The translations under genes were made by a program, and so were the position numbers. From JAJDAH01 sp964487605 (GTDB taxonomy: Bacteria; Myxococcota_A; Polyangia; Polyangiales; Polyangiaceae), in contig CAZARU010000006.1 of NCBI GenBank assembly GCA_964487605.1, positions 1 to 64,000 of the forward strand: a stretch of DNA of 64,000 bases, read 5' to 3'. Positions 7,697 through 20,564 of the stretch are shown here, one piece after another. The notes under the pieces are model-generated. The model was given only the letters and a program-made list of their open reading frames with translations. It ran no database searches and was not told the origin of the DNA. Positions within the stretch are counted from its first letter, which is position 1. Each line of letters opens with the position of its first letter.

Positions 7697-8845
7697 GTGG
7701 CGCTCCTCGTGCGCCCCGCTCGTACCGCGCTTGCCGTCTCCGTCGCGTCCGTGGCGCTCGTGCTGGCGACGCGCGTGGCGCTTGCGCAGTGCCCCACGGG
7801 CCGAACGCTCGAGGTGGACCACGACGTGCCCGGTTCCGGATACTCCGAGACGAGTGACAACTGGACGACCTGGAACACGACGCCGTGCAGCGGCGCGGGT
7901 TACAGGTACCTGAGCCACACGGTGGGCGACGGGACGCGCAGGGGCAAGGCGATCTTCCGTCCGCCCTTCGACGCGACCGGGTACTGGCGCTTCGAGACGG
8001 CGTTCCGCGCGACCGAGAACCGCACGAGCGACGCCGACTACTACGCGTTCCACGACGGCGGCGCAGCCGTGCATCGCTCGGTGGACCAGCGCGGCGACGG
8101 CTGCACCTGGGTCGAGCTCGGAACGTTCTTCTGCCGCGTGGGAGGCGAGTGTCGGGTCGAGCTCGACGGCACCGACGACAGCCAGTCCGACGGAGCGGAC
8201 GTATCGCGCTTCACGCTGGTGTCCTGCGCGGACGGTCCCGATGGCGGCGGGGGAGCCGGTGGTTCGACCGGAGGCGGCAGGTGCGATGCGCTGCGCCAGC
8301 ACGCTGCGTTCGAGGTGTGCGAGGAGACGGCCACGACGTGCGCCGGGACTTTCACCGACGGCTCGGGCTGCGAGGCGTTCTGCGCGACCGCGGGCATGGC
8401 GTGCACGGCGCGGTTCGGAGGCGAGCCGGGCTGCCAGAAGGAACCACAGAACGTCATCGCCTGTGACGCGGCGAATGGTCACGGCTCGGACTATTGCGAG
8501 TGCGCGGGACCGCCGCTCCCCGACGCGGGCGGTGGGGGAGGTCGTGCGGGCTCACCGGGCGCGGGCGGCGCAGCGGGCATCGCCGGCGTTTCGTCCGGGG
8601 GTGGCGCCGCGGGCGCTCTGGGGGCCGACGCAGGCGCCACGGCGGACGGGAGCGCGGCTGGTGCCGGCGCGGGCGCAGCCGGCGCACCGTCCCGGGGAGC
8701 CACCTCCGCCGGAGACGACGGCGGTTGCGGTTGCCGCACGCCGGCGCGAGGCGAGCGGTACGGGTGGCTCGCCGGACTCGGTGTCGTCATGATCGGGGTT
8801 CGCAGGCGGAAGGCCGTGGGCAGCGTGAAGGGAGTGGATCAATGA
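7697..8845 (+). CDS. Secreted Cys-rich protein with MYXO-CTERM-like tail
   Basis: 382 aa, GTG start (a second GTG at 7709 is possible). It has a cleavable signal peptide (to about VALAQ), a beta-rich N-terminal domain of about 150 residues with paired Cys, and a second Cys-rich module (residues about 195-275, many CxxxC pairs). A Gly/Ala-rich linker of about 80 residues follows. The end is GGCGCRTP, then a hydrophobic stretch and RRRK. This Cys-helix-Arg layout is that of MYXO-CTERM, a sorting tail for outer-surface display in myxobacteria. Its molecular function is unknown. The following SGNH hydrolase gene overlaps its stop by 4 bases. Confidence 0.72.
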   Translation: MALLVRPARTALAVSVASVALVLATRVALAQCPTGRTLEVDHDVPGSGYSETSDNWTTWNTTPCSGAGYRYLSHTVGDGTRRGKAIFRPPFDATGYWRFETAFRATENRTSDADYYAFHDGGAAVHRSVDQRGDGCTWVELGTFFCRVGGECRVELDGTDDSQSDGADVSRFTLVSCADGPDGGGGAGGSTGGGRCDALRQHAAFEVCEETATTCAGTFTDGSGCEAFCATAGMACTARFGGEPGCQKEPQNVIACDAANGHGSDYCECAGPPLPDAGGGGGRAGSPGAGGAAGIAGVSSGGGAAGALGADAGATADGSAAGAGAGAAGAPSRGATSAGDDGGCGCRTPARGERYGWLAGLGVVMIGVRRRKAVGSVKGVDQ

Positions 8846-9924
8846 GGTTCGCGTTCTTCGTGGTCGTGGCGCTCGCGGCCGGTTGCGGTGGCTCGGACGG
8901 TGGCGGGGACTCGGGAGCCGGTGGGAGCGCCGGGGCCGGCGTCGGAGGTGCGGGTCCGGGCGGAGCGGGGGGCAGTGGCGGGTTCGACTGCGCGACGGCG
9001 ACCGACTGCGTCGTGAAGTGCGCGTGCTCCACCGGCGGCAGCATCGAGGACTGCCAGGTCGCTTGTGGCGTGACCGGTGGCACCGGCGGCGGTGCCGGCG
9101 CGGCGGGTGCTGCGGGGTCCGTCGGGGGGAACGGCGCGTCGGCCGGAGAGGGCGGCGCCTCGGGCGCCAGCGGCGCGTCCGGCGAAGGCGGGACGTCCGG
9201 GATCGGCGGTGCGTCGGGCACCTCCGGCGCCGCGGGGCTCGGCGGCGGGTTGCCCGCCCTCGGTTCGCTCGTCGTGCTCGGGGACTCCATCGGCGATGGC
9301 GGCGGGCAACCGCCTTTCTACTACGACCTTCTGCGCGACTCGCTGACGGCGAGGTACGGAGCCATCACGTACCAGCGCCGCGCCAAGAGCGGCTCGATGA
9401 CGGGAGCGCTCGTCGGCCAGGTGGACGGCCTGCCCGGCGCGCTTCCCGGACCCGTCGCCGTGTGCATCACCAGCGGCGGGAACGACATGAAGGACGACAT
9501 CGTCGCGGTGGCCACGGGGAACGACGCCGCGCTCGTCGCCCAGATGGGCGCGAACGTCGATGCCGCCCTCGGGCGCTTGCTCGCCCCGGCGCGGTTCGGA
9601 GCCGGCGTGGCCGTGCACGTCTTCGAGGCGAACATCTACGACGCGACGGACGGGCAGGGGAACTTCAACCAGGGCGGGTGCAACGTCTCCGTGCCCGTCG
9701 TGCTGCCGACGGACCCGTTCTTCGGAAAGTGGAACGGCGAGATCGCCGCTCGCGTGTCCGCCCACGGCCAGACCCTGGCCGACATCCATGGGCGGTTCTA
9801 CGGCCACGGCTTCAACAACCCGCCGAACTGGTACGCGGGGGACTGCACGCACCCCAACGCCGTCGGGCACGATCAGCTCCGGCGCTACTTCTACGAGCTG
9901 ATCACGGGCGAAGCGCTGCCCTAG
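8842..9924 (+). CDS. SGNH/GDSL hydrolase lipoprotein
   Basis: 360 aa. The ATG overlaps the preceding stop (ATGA). A lipobox (LAAGC) is followed by about 120 residues of Gly/Ala/Ser-rich linker holding one small Cys cluster. The catalytic domain begins at LVVLGDSIGDGG (block I, nucleophile Ser). The segment ITSGGNDMKDD carries the block III Asn, and the C-terminal AGDCTHPNAVGH supplies the Asp-x-x-His pair. All four SGNH positions are therefore plausible. Such enzymes deacylate or de-esterify sugars, lipids or peptidoglycan, and the substrate is unknown here. It probably acts at the cell surface, with the linker spacing it from the membrane. Confidence 0.85.
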   Translation: MRFAFFVVVALAAGCGGSDGGGDSGAGGSAGAGVGGAGPGGAGGSGGFDCATATDCVVKCACSTGGSIEDCQVACGVTGGTGGGAGAAGAAGSVGGNGASAGEGGASGASGASGEGGTSGIGGASGTSGAAGLGGGLPALGSLVVLGDSIGDGGGQPPFYYDLLRDSLTARYGAITYQRRAKSGSMTGALVGQVDGLPGALPGPVAVCITSGGNDMKDDIVAVATGNDAALVAQMGANVDAALGRLLAPARFGAGVAVHVFEANIYDATDGQGNFNQGGCNVSVPVVLPTDPFFGKWNGEIAARVSAHGQTLADIHGRFYGHGFNNPPNWYAGDCTHPNAVGHDQLRRYFYELITGEALP

Positions 9925-9927
9925 GAT

Positions 9928-11475
<1,548 letters not shown>

Positions 11476-11549
11476 GGCGAGCGCCGATGTAGCGCAGCGT
11501 CGTGCCCCTGGCGAGCGCCCGCGGCGGTGTTCTCGCCCGCTCGACGCGG

Positions 11550-13154
11550 CTAGCGCGGCGTCAGGCCGAGCGATCCCCACTCGCTCGCGCCCTTCGCGAA
11601 GGTGCGCGTGGAGCCGACGGTCACGAACCCATCGTGGAGGAACGTGACGGTGTGCGTGCCTGCCGGGACGTCGAGCGCGAAGTAGGCGTCGCCCGCTCTC
11701 GCCGTGGTGGCGCGGCCGCAGCTGCACAGCGCGAACGTCCCTGGCAGCCGGGCGCCGGCCGACGTGGTGGCGCTCGACGCCTTCGACGCGTCCCAGACGA
11801 CACCCTGCAGGCGCGCGGGGCTCGACGGCGGGACTGCCGCCGAGAGCCGGATCACCCGCTCACCGCCGCCCGTGGCGTCGAGGGTGACGGTGCGTCCTTC
11901 GTGGCCCTCGGCATACGCCTCGACGGTGACGGATCCCGTGGCCTGCAGCTCGAGCCGTCCCGTCGATCCCGTCCTCCAGGCCCCGGCGCCCGGTGCGTGC
12001 ACGATGGCGCCCGAGAGCCCCGCGCCGCCCGGACCTGTCACCGCGACGGTGAACGTCGAAGGAGTCGCTGCCGGCTGAAGGCCGATGCTGGCCCAGGTGT
12101 CCTTCGACGAGACCACGTCGATCTCGCGCGTCGCCGTCGTGTACCCGGTCGCCGAGGCGTGCACGCGGTGCCTTCCCGGCGCGAGGGCGAGCTCCCAGAA
12201 CGCGTCGGACGCTCGGACGGAGGTGCTGGGACCACCCTCGACGGACACCACCGCATCGAACAGCAGAAGCGCGCCGGGCGCGGAGGGCGAGGCGCCGGTG
12301 GAGAGGTCCCAGATGACGCCGAGCGCGCGACCCTCGGTGGCTGGCTCCGGATCGGGCGAGGGTGAGGGAGCCGGGGCAGGCGCGGGGCTCGCACAGGTCG
12401 AGCCGATGGCGAACCCCGTGGCGGGCGCCTTGGCGAGTCGGGCTTCGGTGGCGCTGCCGTACTTGCCGTCGGCAGGGATCTCGTCGTTCGGGTGGTTCGC
12501 GTTCCACAGCATCTGGAACGCCTTGACGCTCACGCCGGCGAGGTCGCGCTTGCCGGAGCCGCGGTAGTCGAAGTGCACGCGATCACTGCTGCCGAACCAG
12601 TCGTACCCGCGCGACTCCAGCGCCGACTGCCACGAGGCGTACTGGCTGGTGTCGATGGCGAGACCCCACTCGTGGTTGGAGCGCCCGGGCTTCGCGGCGA
12701 GTGCCACTCCGCAGGACTTGGTGAGCGACCAGCGGTAGAGCAGGTACTGCTGGGCCACCGTGCGCAGCATGGAGTTCACGCCCAGCGTCTTCGACGGGTT
12801 CGCGTCCAGCGCTGCGACGAGGGCGTCGCGCGCCGGGGGCTGCATGTACGCGAAGGTGGCGGCGCCGCGCTGCAGGTTCGGACGCTCCGGCACGGCCACC
12901 AGCGCCTGCGGAACGATGCAGCTCATCTGGGCCACGATCTGCTCGCTCAGGCCCTTCACCATCGTGGTGCTGCACCCCGAGTTCACCGCGCCTGCCACGG
13001 TGAGGGACGACGACACCTGAGCGACGGGCTCGACGTCGGGTTCGGGGCCGTCTACGTCGTGGTCGTCGTGACCCGGAGCCGCGGGACCGCACGCCGCGAG
13101 GCACAGCGCGGCACCTGCGAGGACGGCGGAGGCGATCGACCGGAGGGAGGTCAT
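11550..13154 (-). CDS. M15 (VanY-like) D,D-carboxypeptidase lipoprotein with beta-sandwich repeats
   Basis: 534 aa. The lipobox LCLAAC (Cys22) follows a signal peptide; a shorter in-frame Met is preferred over one 18 bases upstream. The peptidase core spans about 60-240. Its zinc ligands and catalytic residues fit the family: His161 and Asp168 in SNHEWGLAID, and His194 in DRVHFDY. A Pro/Ala/Ser linker follows. The C-terminal half contains two homologous segments (each starting G-V-[IV]-W-D and ending near W-x-S-[IL]-G-L) around a carboxypeptidase-regulatory-like domain. Expected role: trimming D-Ala from peptidoglycan stems in the periplasm, with the C-terminal modules binding surface or wall. 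It lies inside the hut gene run without an evident metabolic link. Confidence 0.85.
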   Translation of the reverse strand: MTSLRSIASAVLAGAALCLAACGPAAPGHDDHDVDGPEPDVEPVAQVSSSLTVAGAVNSGCSTTMVKGLSEQIVAQMSCIVPQALVAVPERPNLQRGAATFAYMQPPARDALVAALDANPSKTLGVNSMLRTVAQQYLLYRWSLTKSCGVALAAKPGRSNHEWGLAIDTSQYASWQSALESRGYDWFGSSDRVHFDYRGSGKRDLAGVSVKAFQMLWNANHPNDEIPADGKYGSATEARLAKAPATGFAIGSTCASPAPAPAPSPSPDPEPATEGRALGVIWDLSTGASPSAPGALLLFDAVVSVEGGPSTSVRASDAFWELALAPGRHRVHASATGYTTATREIDVVSSKDTWASIGLQPAATPSTFTVAVTGPGGAGLSGAIVHAPGAGAWRTGSTGRLELQATGSVTVEAYAEGHEGRTVTLDATGGGERVIRLSAAVPPSSPARLQGVVWDASKASSATTSAGARLPGTFALCSCGRATTARAGDAYFALDVPAGTHTVTFLHDGFVTVGSTRTFAKGASEWGSLGLTPR

Positions 13155-13330
13155 GTGCGCGCGCAAGAGCAACGAGCGCGCCAGGCGCGGGATCGGGGCG
13201 CCACGGCCGCCGAGAGGGCGACGATCTCGGGCCTATCCGGCAATTCGACCGCCAAAGGCGCGGTCCGGGGGCGGGGCGGTTCGTCCGGGTCGAGCCGGAC
13301 GGTGTCTGGACGGCGCCGCGGGGCCGCGGC

Positions 13331-14601
13331 TCAGTCGCAGCCCTGTCCGGCGACGCACCGGCCGTCGGCGACGACGGTCTTCACCGGGTTCCAGCCGAAG
13401 GCGTACCCGAGCCATCGGCGGTCCGGGACGTCGAGCACGACGAGATCGGCGCGCTTGCCGACCTCGAGGCTTCCGACCTCCGCGCCGAGGCCGACCGCGT
13501 GGGCGGCGGAAATGGTCGTTGCCACGATGGCCTCGTCCACGCCGAGGGAGAGCGTTCGGCACGCGAGCCCGATGATCATCGGGAGCGACGGGGTGAACGA
13601 CGAGCCTGGGTTGAAGTCGGTGGCGAGCGCGACGGGGACGCCGGCGCGCACCAGCGCGCGCGCGGGCGCGCGATCGGCAAGGGCGAGGTGGAAGGGCACA
13701 CCCGGGAGCAGGACCGCGACCGGTGGCCGCGCGCGCGCGGCCAGGTGGTCGAGGTCGTCGTCGGAGAGGTGCTCGAGGTGATCGATGCTCACGGCGCCGA
13801 GATCCGCGGCGAGACGTGCCGCACCCGACGACCCGAACTGCTCGGCGTGCACCTTCACGCCGAGCCCCGCGGCCATCGCCGTACGACAAAGTCGCTCGCA
13901 CTCGGCGAGCGTGAACGCCTCTTGCTCGCAGAACACGTCGGCGAACTCGGCCAGCCCGAGGGCGGCGACTTCTCGCGTCAGGGCGTCGACCAGGTCCACG
14001 TAGTCGTCGCGGCGGCCTCGGTGCTCTTCCGGGACGACGTGGGCGCCCAGGAAGGTCCGGACGATCTTCTGCGGGACCTCGTCGCGGAGCGCCGTGGCGA
14101 CACGCAGCAGGCGGAGCTCGGTCTCGCGGTCCAGGCCATACCCGCTCTTCGTCTCCAGCGTCGTGGTCCCGAGCTCGAGCGCGCGGCGCGCCCACCGGCG
14201 CGCATGAGCGAGCAGCTCGGCCTCTGCCGCGACTCGCGTCGCGCGGACGGTGCTGCGGATGCCGCCGCCTTCCTTCAGGAGGTCCAGGTAGCTCGTCCCC
14301 TGCATCCGGCGTTCCCACTCTGCGGCGCGATCCCCTGCGAAGATCGTGTGGGTGTGCGCGTCCACGAACCCCGGTGCGACGACGCCGCCGGCGGCGTCGA
14401 TCACGCGCAGGCCCGCAGGGCGAAAGGACGCGCGCAGCTCGTCCTCCGGACCGATGGCGACGAAGCGTCCGTCCTGCATGGCCACCGCGGCGCCCGCGAG
14501 CTCCCCGACGCTCGCCTGCTCGTCGCCCCGCGGTGGCCGATGGGAGAATCCCGCGCAGGTGACGACCTCCCTCGCCCCGACGACGAGCAGCGGTGGGCGA
14601 C

Positions 14602-14605
<4 letters not shown>
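13331..14605 (-). CDS. hutI: Imidazolonepropionase
   Basis: 424 aa amidohydrolase-superfamily enzyme. It hydrolyses 4-imidazolone-5-propanoate to N-formimidoyl-L-glutamate, step three of histidine breakdown. The metal motif GFVDAHTHTIFAGDR is near residue 80, and the family segments GTTTLETKSGYGLD, VHAEQFG and ATDFNPGSS are all present. The GTG start overlaps the hutU stop by 4 bases, so the two are translated together. Length and motifs are complete. Confidence 0.96.
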
Positions 14606-16371
<1,766 letters not shown>

Positions 16372-16450
16372 GCTCGCAGTCTCGGTTACCGTTCCCGCCG
16401 ACGTCAAACGGCCGGGGAACACCCGGCTGCGGGTACTGTCCGACGCCCTC

Positions 16451-17239
16451 GTGCCTCACCCCGCCCTCGAAGTTCGCGTCCTGTGGGGAGAGGACGTCCT
16501 AGTCCATCACCAGCTGCGAGAGGGGGGGCAGGCGCGGATCGGGGGTCCCGGGTCACTCGTGTCACTGCCGCTCTCCGGCCTAGGGGAGGTCCTCGACGGA
16601 GAGGGGTTCGTCTTTGCACGACTGAAGACCGGCGTGAGCGTCGTCCACATGCCGGCGGGTGCCCGCGGCTTCCGCCGCCGCGCCGACGGAATCCCCGAGC
16701 TCGTCCGCGGCCCTGCAGAGCTCGTCGTCCAGCAGGGGGAGGAGCTTCGCATGTTGCTCGGGGCGTTCACCCTGGTGGCGACCCCCACGGAGCATCGCGA
16801 GGCCACGGCGGGCGTGCGCTGGCGTCGGCTGGCGCCGGTGGCGTTCGGGATCACCGTCGGCGCGCTGCTCCTGTTCGTCGCGGCCTCGACCATCGCCGAC
16901 ATCCCGGAGACCGACGTCCGAGCCACCGACGAGCGCCACCGGGACGCCGTGCGGCACGTGGTGGTACTCGTCGGGCCGAGTGCCCCCGGCGGACTCGCCG
17001 ACGAGGTGGCCGGCGCGCCAATGGTCGACGGCGACCTCTCCTCCCAGGAGCCCGTGGCTGACCTGTGTGCCGACGATGTCGCGATGTGTCACGGGGTGGG
17101 GCGAGGCCTCGCGCAAGGTGGGGTGACCGTGCCCGAGCAGCGTGAAGAACCAGCCCGGTTCGCGCCGTACGCCGGCGCGGTCGGCGTCCTGGCGCTGGTC
17201 GGGGCGGGCTGGGTTCGCCTCCGGCGGCGCAGGTGGTGA
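16451..17239 (+). CDS. Membrane protein with FHA-like N-terminal domain
   Basis: About 262 aa from the GTG at 16451. A longer frame from an ATG at 16346 would overlap the divergent hutU. The N-terminus (LEVRVLWGEDVLVHHQL, followed by a Gly-rich turn and beta-strands) resembles the FHA-like or scaffold domain that opens myxobacterial AgmX/GltJ-type proteins. A transmembrane helix follows (VAFGITVGALLLFVAAS), then an acidic loop of about 80 residues with two Cys. A second helix ends in an Arg-rich tail. The protein is short compared with AgmX-type proteins and lacks the TonB-like C-terminus. Function unknown; envelope location is likely. Confidence 0.6.
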   Translation: MPHPALEVRVLWGEDVLVHHQLREGGQARIGGPGSLVSLPLSGLGEVLDGEGFVFARLKTGVSVVHMPAGARGFRRRADGIPELVRGPAELVVQQGEELRMLLGAFTLVATPTEHREATAGVRWRRLAPVAFGITVGALLLFVAASTIADIPETDVRATDERHRDAVRHVVVLVGPSAPGGLADEVAGAPMVDGDLSSQEPVADLCADDVAMCHGVGRGLAQGGVTVPEQREEPARFAPYAGAVGVLALVGAGWVRLRRRRW

Positions 17240-17297
17240 TCACGCCTCGGGCCTGGACGGCGTACCGGGTTCCCGCCTACCGTCGCCCCTCGGGACG

Positions 17298-17303
17298 AGG
17301 AGG
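17298..17303 (+). promoter_or_regulatory. Ribosome binding site deciding a start
   Basis: AGGAGG is followed by two adjacent ATG codons at 17306 and 17309. The 5-base spacing favours 17309. Confidence 0.65.
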
Positions 17304-17308
17304 AAATG

Positions 17309-17602
17309 ATGCGATCGAAACGTACGCGAACGCCGTTTGGGCTCTTTCTCTTGCTGGGCGCGCTGCTCGCCTGCGGCGGCAAGGCCGCCATCGAGGATCT
17401 CGAGAAGCTGAAGGACAAGACCTGCTCCTGCAAGGGTGACTCTGCGTGCACCGAAGAGGCCAAGAAGATGGCGCGCGAGTGGGCCACGAAGCACAAGGAC
17501 GCCCGCGGCGGTGATCAGGAGAAGGCCGAGACGCTCATGAAGGAGCTGCTCGAGTGCGACATGACCGTGGCCGTGGAGCTCGGCAAGGCCGGCGGCGGGT
17601 AG
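17309..17602 (+). CDS. Small lipoprotein of unknown function
   Basis: 97 aa. A basic start and hydrophobic stretch end in LLAC (lipobox). The mature part is Lys/Glu-rich and helical, with three further Cys (CSCKGDSAC and one near the C-terminus), ending in a Gly tail. I recognise no enzymatic motif. Small proteins of this shape are common in Polyangia envelopes. It has a strong ribosome binding site and lies convergent to hutG with 17 bases between stops. Confidence 0.7.
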   Translation: MRSKRTRTPFGLFLLLGALLACGGKAAIEDLEKLKDKTCSCKGDSACTEEAKKMAREWATKHKDARGGDQEKAETLMKELLECDMTVAVELGKAGGG

Positions 17603-17619
17603 CGTCGGGCCCCGCCCGC

Positions 17620-18531
17620 CTACTCGCGACGCGTCGCGAGGCCGGCGAGGAACGAGCAGAGCAGCATGGCCGCGAGGCGCGCCGTGCGGTCGTCCAGGTC
17701 GAACCGGGGGTTGAGCTCCATCAGCTCGAAGAGGCGCACCTTCGCGCAGGCGCCCGCGGCGAAGGCGACGGTTCGTCCCTGCGCGGGGTCCAGCCCGTCC
17801 GTTCCCGGGGCGGAGACGCCGGGCGCGTACGCTGCCGCGAAGACGTCCAGGTCCACCGAGACGAACAGGGCCTCGGCACGCGCCGCGAGGGCGTCGAGCT
17901 CTCGGGTGATGGTCGCCTCGACGCCCTCCTGCCGAAGCCGATCCAGCGGGTGAATGCGCGCGCCGCGGTCGAGGAGCCACTCGTGATGCTCGCGCGCGTT
18001 GACGTGGGGGTGCGCGCCCAGCTCCACGAACAGCTCCCCGGCGACGCCCAGCTCGAGGAGCACGCGCCGAAACGGCGTCCCGCTCGTCAGGCGGCCGCCG
18101 AGGACCGGTCGAACGTCGAAGTGCGCATCCACGTTGATGCCGCCCACGGAGCCCGTCGCCGCGAGCGCCCTGACGGACGCGAACGACGCGTCGTTGCCGC
18201 CGCCGACGACGACGACGGCGCGGCTCGCGGCCAGCGCCCTGGCGACGGCGGTCGTCACGGCGTCGTGCGAGAGGGCCACGTCGTGCTCCACCGTGGAGAC
18301 GTCCCCGGCGTCCCCCAGGCGCAACGACGTGAAGTCGATGCCGCGTTCGGCGTCCCAGGTCGTTCCGAAGCGGCCGACTGCCCTGCGGAACGCGTCGGGT
18401 CCGCCCGCCGCGCCGGCGCGGCCACCTCCGAGCACCACGCCATGGTCGAACGGCACGCCGACGAGCACGACGTCCGCGGGGCCACCGTCCCACTCCACGA
18501 GACGATCTCGGAGGCGCGGGTCCGAGCTCAC
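17620..18531 (-). CDS. hutG: Formimidoylglutamase-like arginase-superfamily enzyme
   Basis: 303 aa ureohydrolase fold. Metal-site motifs are INVDAHFDVRP (Asp135, His137, Asp139) and SVDLDVF (Asp227, Asp229). The first motif, usually GGGHE/D, reads GGGND here, so one Mn ligand His is Asn113. The substrate is inferred from context: with hutH, hutU and hutI on the same strand it would cleave N-formimidoyl-glutamate to glutamate and formamide, completing histidine degradation. Agmatinase-type activity cannot be excluded. It is separated from hutU by two opposite-strand genes, so it is not in one operon with them. Confidence 0.82.
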   Translation of the reverse strand: MSSDPRLRDRLVEWDGGPADVVLVGVPFDHGVVLGGGRAGAAGGPDAFRRAVGRFGTTWDAERGIDFTSLRLGDAGDVSTVEHDVALSHDAVTTAVARALAASRAVVVVGGGNDASFASVRALAATGSVGGINVDAHFDVRPVLGGRLTSGTPFRRVLLELGVAGELFVELGAHPHVNAREHHEWLLDRGARIHPLDRLRQEGVEATITRELDALAARAEALFVSVDLDVFAAAYAPGVSAPGTDGLDPAQGRTVAFAAGACAKVRLFELMELNPRFDLDDRTARLAAMLLCSFLAGLATRRE

Positions 18532-18674
18532 GTGGCCCCGTCGTCGGGGGTCGCGTCCTGGTCTCGGTCGGTCGTTTCCACGAGCTTCGTTCCCGCCGAG
18601 GCTAACCCGAAACCGCCCGGCAGGGGGCCCTGGCGGGCCGGGCTGGATGCTAGTCTCGGCCAGCGAGACGCCGC

Positions 18675-19265
18675 TTGGCCGACTGGGATCGACTCTACAA
18701 GAAAGTCCGCAGCGCCGACTCGATTCGCCGCGAGCTGGCGCTGCGCGACATCGCCGCGCACGAAGACCGAGCGGCCTTCGACGAGTGGTGCGAGCGGGTC
18801 ACGGACCTGGTGCTGACGGCGCTACGCGACCACGCCATACGACGGGCGCGAGAGTTCGAGCAGGCATCGGGCCACGTCGTCTACGTGAAGTACCCGAGCC
18901 ACGACCCCATCGGCGGCGCCGACGGGCCGTCCATGAAGTTCATGCGCTTCGCGCTCGACGGCACGACGCTTCACCTCTACTCGCATCGTGCGCCGGGGTC
19001 CTTGCCGTACCTGCACTGGGCGGTCGCGGAGCGGACCTCGGGCACCGACGAGAGGTCGCGGCTCGCGCCGTTTCGAAGGCGCATCGAGAGCATTCCGAGC
19101 TGCATGATCGTGCGCCTGGAGGACGAGGCGTTCGAGCTGCGCTCCAACCCCGCTCGCGGGGCTGCGGAAGAGAAGCGAGTGATCACGGTCGACGACGTCG
19201 TCTTCCAGGCGTTCGACCTGCTGGTCGACGCGGCCGTGGCGGCCGAGCATCGACCGGCGTCCTGA
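18675..19265 (+). CDS. Conserved-looking protein of unknown function
   Basis: 196 aa from a TTG start. It is a soluble protein with a helical, charged N-terminal third (residues 1-60) and a beta-rich middle (HVVYVKYPSHDP, MKFMRFALDGTTLHLYSHR). Its composition and codon pattern are those of a real gene. I do not recognise the family. It lies 43 bases upstream of a PrmA-like methyltransferase on the same strand. The TTG is the first reasonable start. Confidence 0.6.
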   Translation: MADWDRLYKKVRSADSIRRELALRDIAAHEDRAAFDEWCERVTDLVLTALRDHAIRRAREFEQASGHVVYVKYPSHDPIGGADGPSMKFMRFALDGTTLHLYSHRAPGSLPYLHWAVAERTSGTDERSRLAPFRRRIESIPSCMIVRLEDEAFELRSNPARGAAEEKRVITVDDVVFQAFDLLVDAAVAAEHRPAS

Positions 19266-19308
19266 CGGCGGCCCCGTGCGTGCGGAGCCCGGGTAGGATC
19301 GGGGCTGG

Positions 19309-20181
19309 ATGAGCGACCGGGTGTTCCTGGTGACCGCCACGGGCGACCCGAAGTTGCTCGCCGCCATCGCCGCGCGATGGTTCCAGCTCGGTCTCCGAGG
19401 CGTCGAGGAGCGGGATCCCGAAGGTGGGCGTGGTGGGTGCGTCATCGCCTACGCGGAGAGCCCGGAGATCGCCGATCGATGGCGCAGCGTCGCCGTCGAA
19501 CTCGGCGCGCGGTCCGTGCGCGTCGACGAGCGCGTGGCGGACTGGACGCGGCAGTGGGCGGACCACCTCGAGCCCATCGCGCTGACGCCCTCCGTCATGA
19601 TCTGCCCGGACGGTCGTGGCGCCGCCGAGGCGGGCCTTGCCGTGCTGCGGCTGGAGGCGCGCCTCGTGTTCGGTCTGGGCGATCATCCCACGACTCGCAT
19701 GGCCGCGGTGGCGCTCGAGCGCGAGTGTCGTGCTCGTGCCAGACCGCGCGTTCTCGACTTCGGATCGGGCACTGGCGTGCTCTCGCTGGTGGCCGCCCTC
19801 GCCGGAGCGCGAGAGAGCGTCGGAGTGGATACCGACGCGACCGCCGTTGCGTCGGCTTCGCGGAATGCCGAGACGAACGGGCTCGGTGGCGTGTGTCGCT
19901 TCGTGAGTTCTCTGTCGGAGGCGCAGGACACGTTCGACGTCGTGGTCGCGAACCTGGACGGTCGCGTGATTGCCGACCAGGCTCACGCGCTGCGTGGCGC
20001 GCTCGCGCCGGCGGGGACCGCGCTCTTCACCGGCTTCGTCGAGGCCACGGAGCACGACGTGGCCCGCGCGCTCTCCGCCGCCGGGTTCCGAGTGGCGCTG
20101 CGGCGAGCCGACGCCGACTGGGTCCTGCTCGTCGCAGAGCCGGCCGACGCGGGCCTTGTCGCACGGCGTCCGATGCCCTAA
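19309..20181 (+). CDS. prmA: PrmA-like (ribosomal protein L11) methyltransferase
   Basis: 290 aa. An N-terminal substrate-recognition part (about 1-105) is followed by a class I SAM-dependent methyltransferase domain. The PrmA signature is present as FGLGDHPTTRMA (the canonical form has Phe-Gly-Thr-Gly before His-Pro-Thr-Thr). The SAM-binding motif is VLDFGSGTGVLSLVA, and VVANLDGRVI stands where PrmA has its N-[IV]-L motif. The family trimethylates lysines and the N-terminus of ribosomal protein L11. The sequence is somewhat divergent, so another protein target is possible. Confidence 0.8.
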   Translation: MSDRVFLVTATGDPKLLAAIAARWFQLGLRGVEERDPEGGRGGCVIAYAESPEIADRWRSVAVELGARSVRVDERVADWTRQWADHLEPIALTPSVMICPDGRGAAEAGLAVLRLEARLVFGLGDHPTTRMAAVALERECRARARPRVLDFGSGTGVLSLVAALAGARESVGVDTDATAVASASRNAETNGLGGVCRFVSSLSEAQDTFDVVVANLDGRVIADQAHALRGALAPAGTALFTGFVEATEHDVARALSAAGFRVALRRADADWVLLVAEPADAGLVARRPMP

Positions 20182-20191
20182 GGCGCACGAC

Positions 20192-20524
20192 GTGTTCTTC
20201 GTGCTGTGCCTCGTCGTGGCGGCGCTGGGCGTGGCACTGTACCTGCTCGTCATCTTTCGTGCGGTGCCGGGCGCGGTGGAGGAGCGGATCGGCACCCTGG
20301 ACGTGCCGGCCGACGTCGGCGTGTGGAAGCTCGACGACGAATCACCCGAGGGGCGAGGAGCGCTTGCGGAGGGGCTGCGCCGAGAGGTTCGCTTCTGGCT
20401 CGACGACAGCGGCATCGTCCGGATGAAGCTCTTCCGGCAGACCCGCTACCGGTCTCTGGCCACCAACGAGATCGTTCGGGTGGACCCCGACGAGCGCGTC
20501 GCCCTGCGGCGGCTGCGGCGCTGA
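20192..20524 (+). CDS. Small single-pass membrane protein
   Basis: 110 aa from a GTG 10 bases after the methyltransferase stop. An N-terminal hydrophobic helix (residues 2-24) is followed by a soluble domain of about 85 residues rich in charged residues, with alternating strands and an Arg-rich end. No family recognised. It is probably co-transcribed with the methyltransferase. The region upstream of the GTG in this frame overlaps prmA and is ignored. Confidence 0.55.
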   Translation: MFFVLCLVVAALGVALYLLVIFRAVPGAVEERIGTLDVPADVGVWKLDDESPEGRGALAEGLRREVRFWLDDSGIVRMKLFRQTRYRSLATNEIVRVDPDERVALRRLRR

Positions 20525-20564
20525 GGCGCGCCTCCGTGACGCGCCCCGTGGTACGGTGCTCGGC

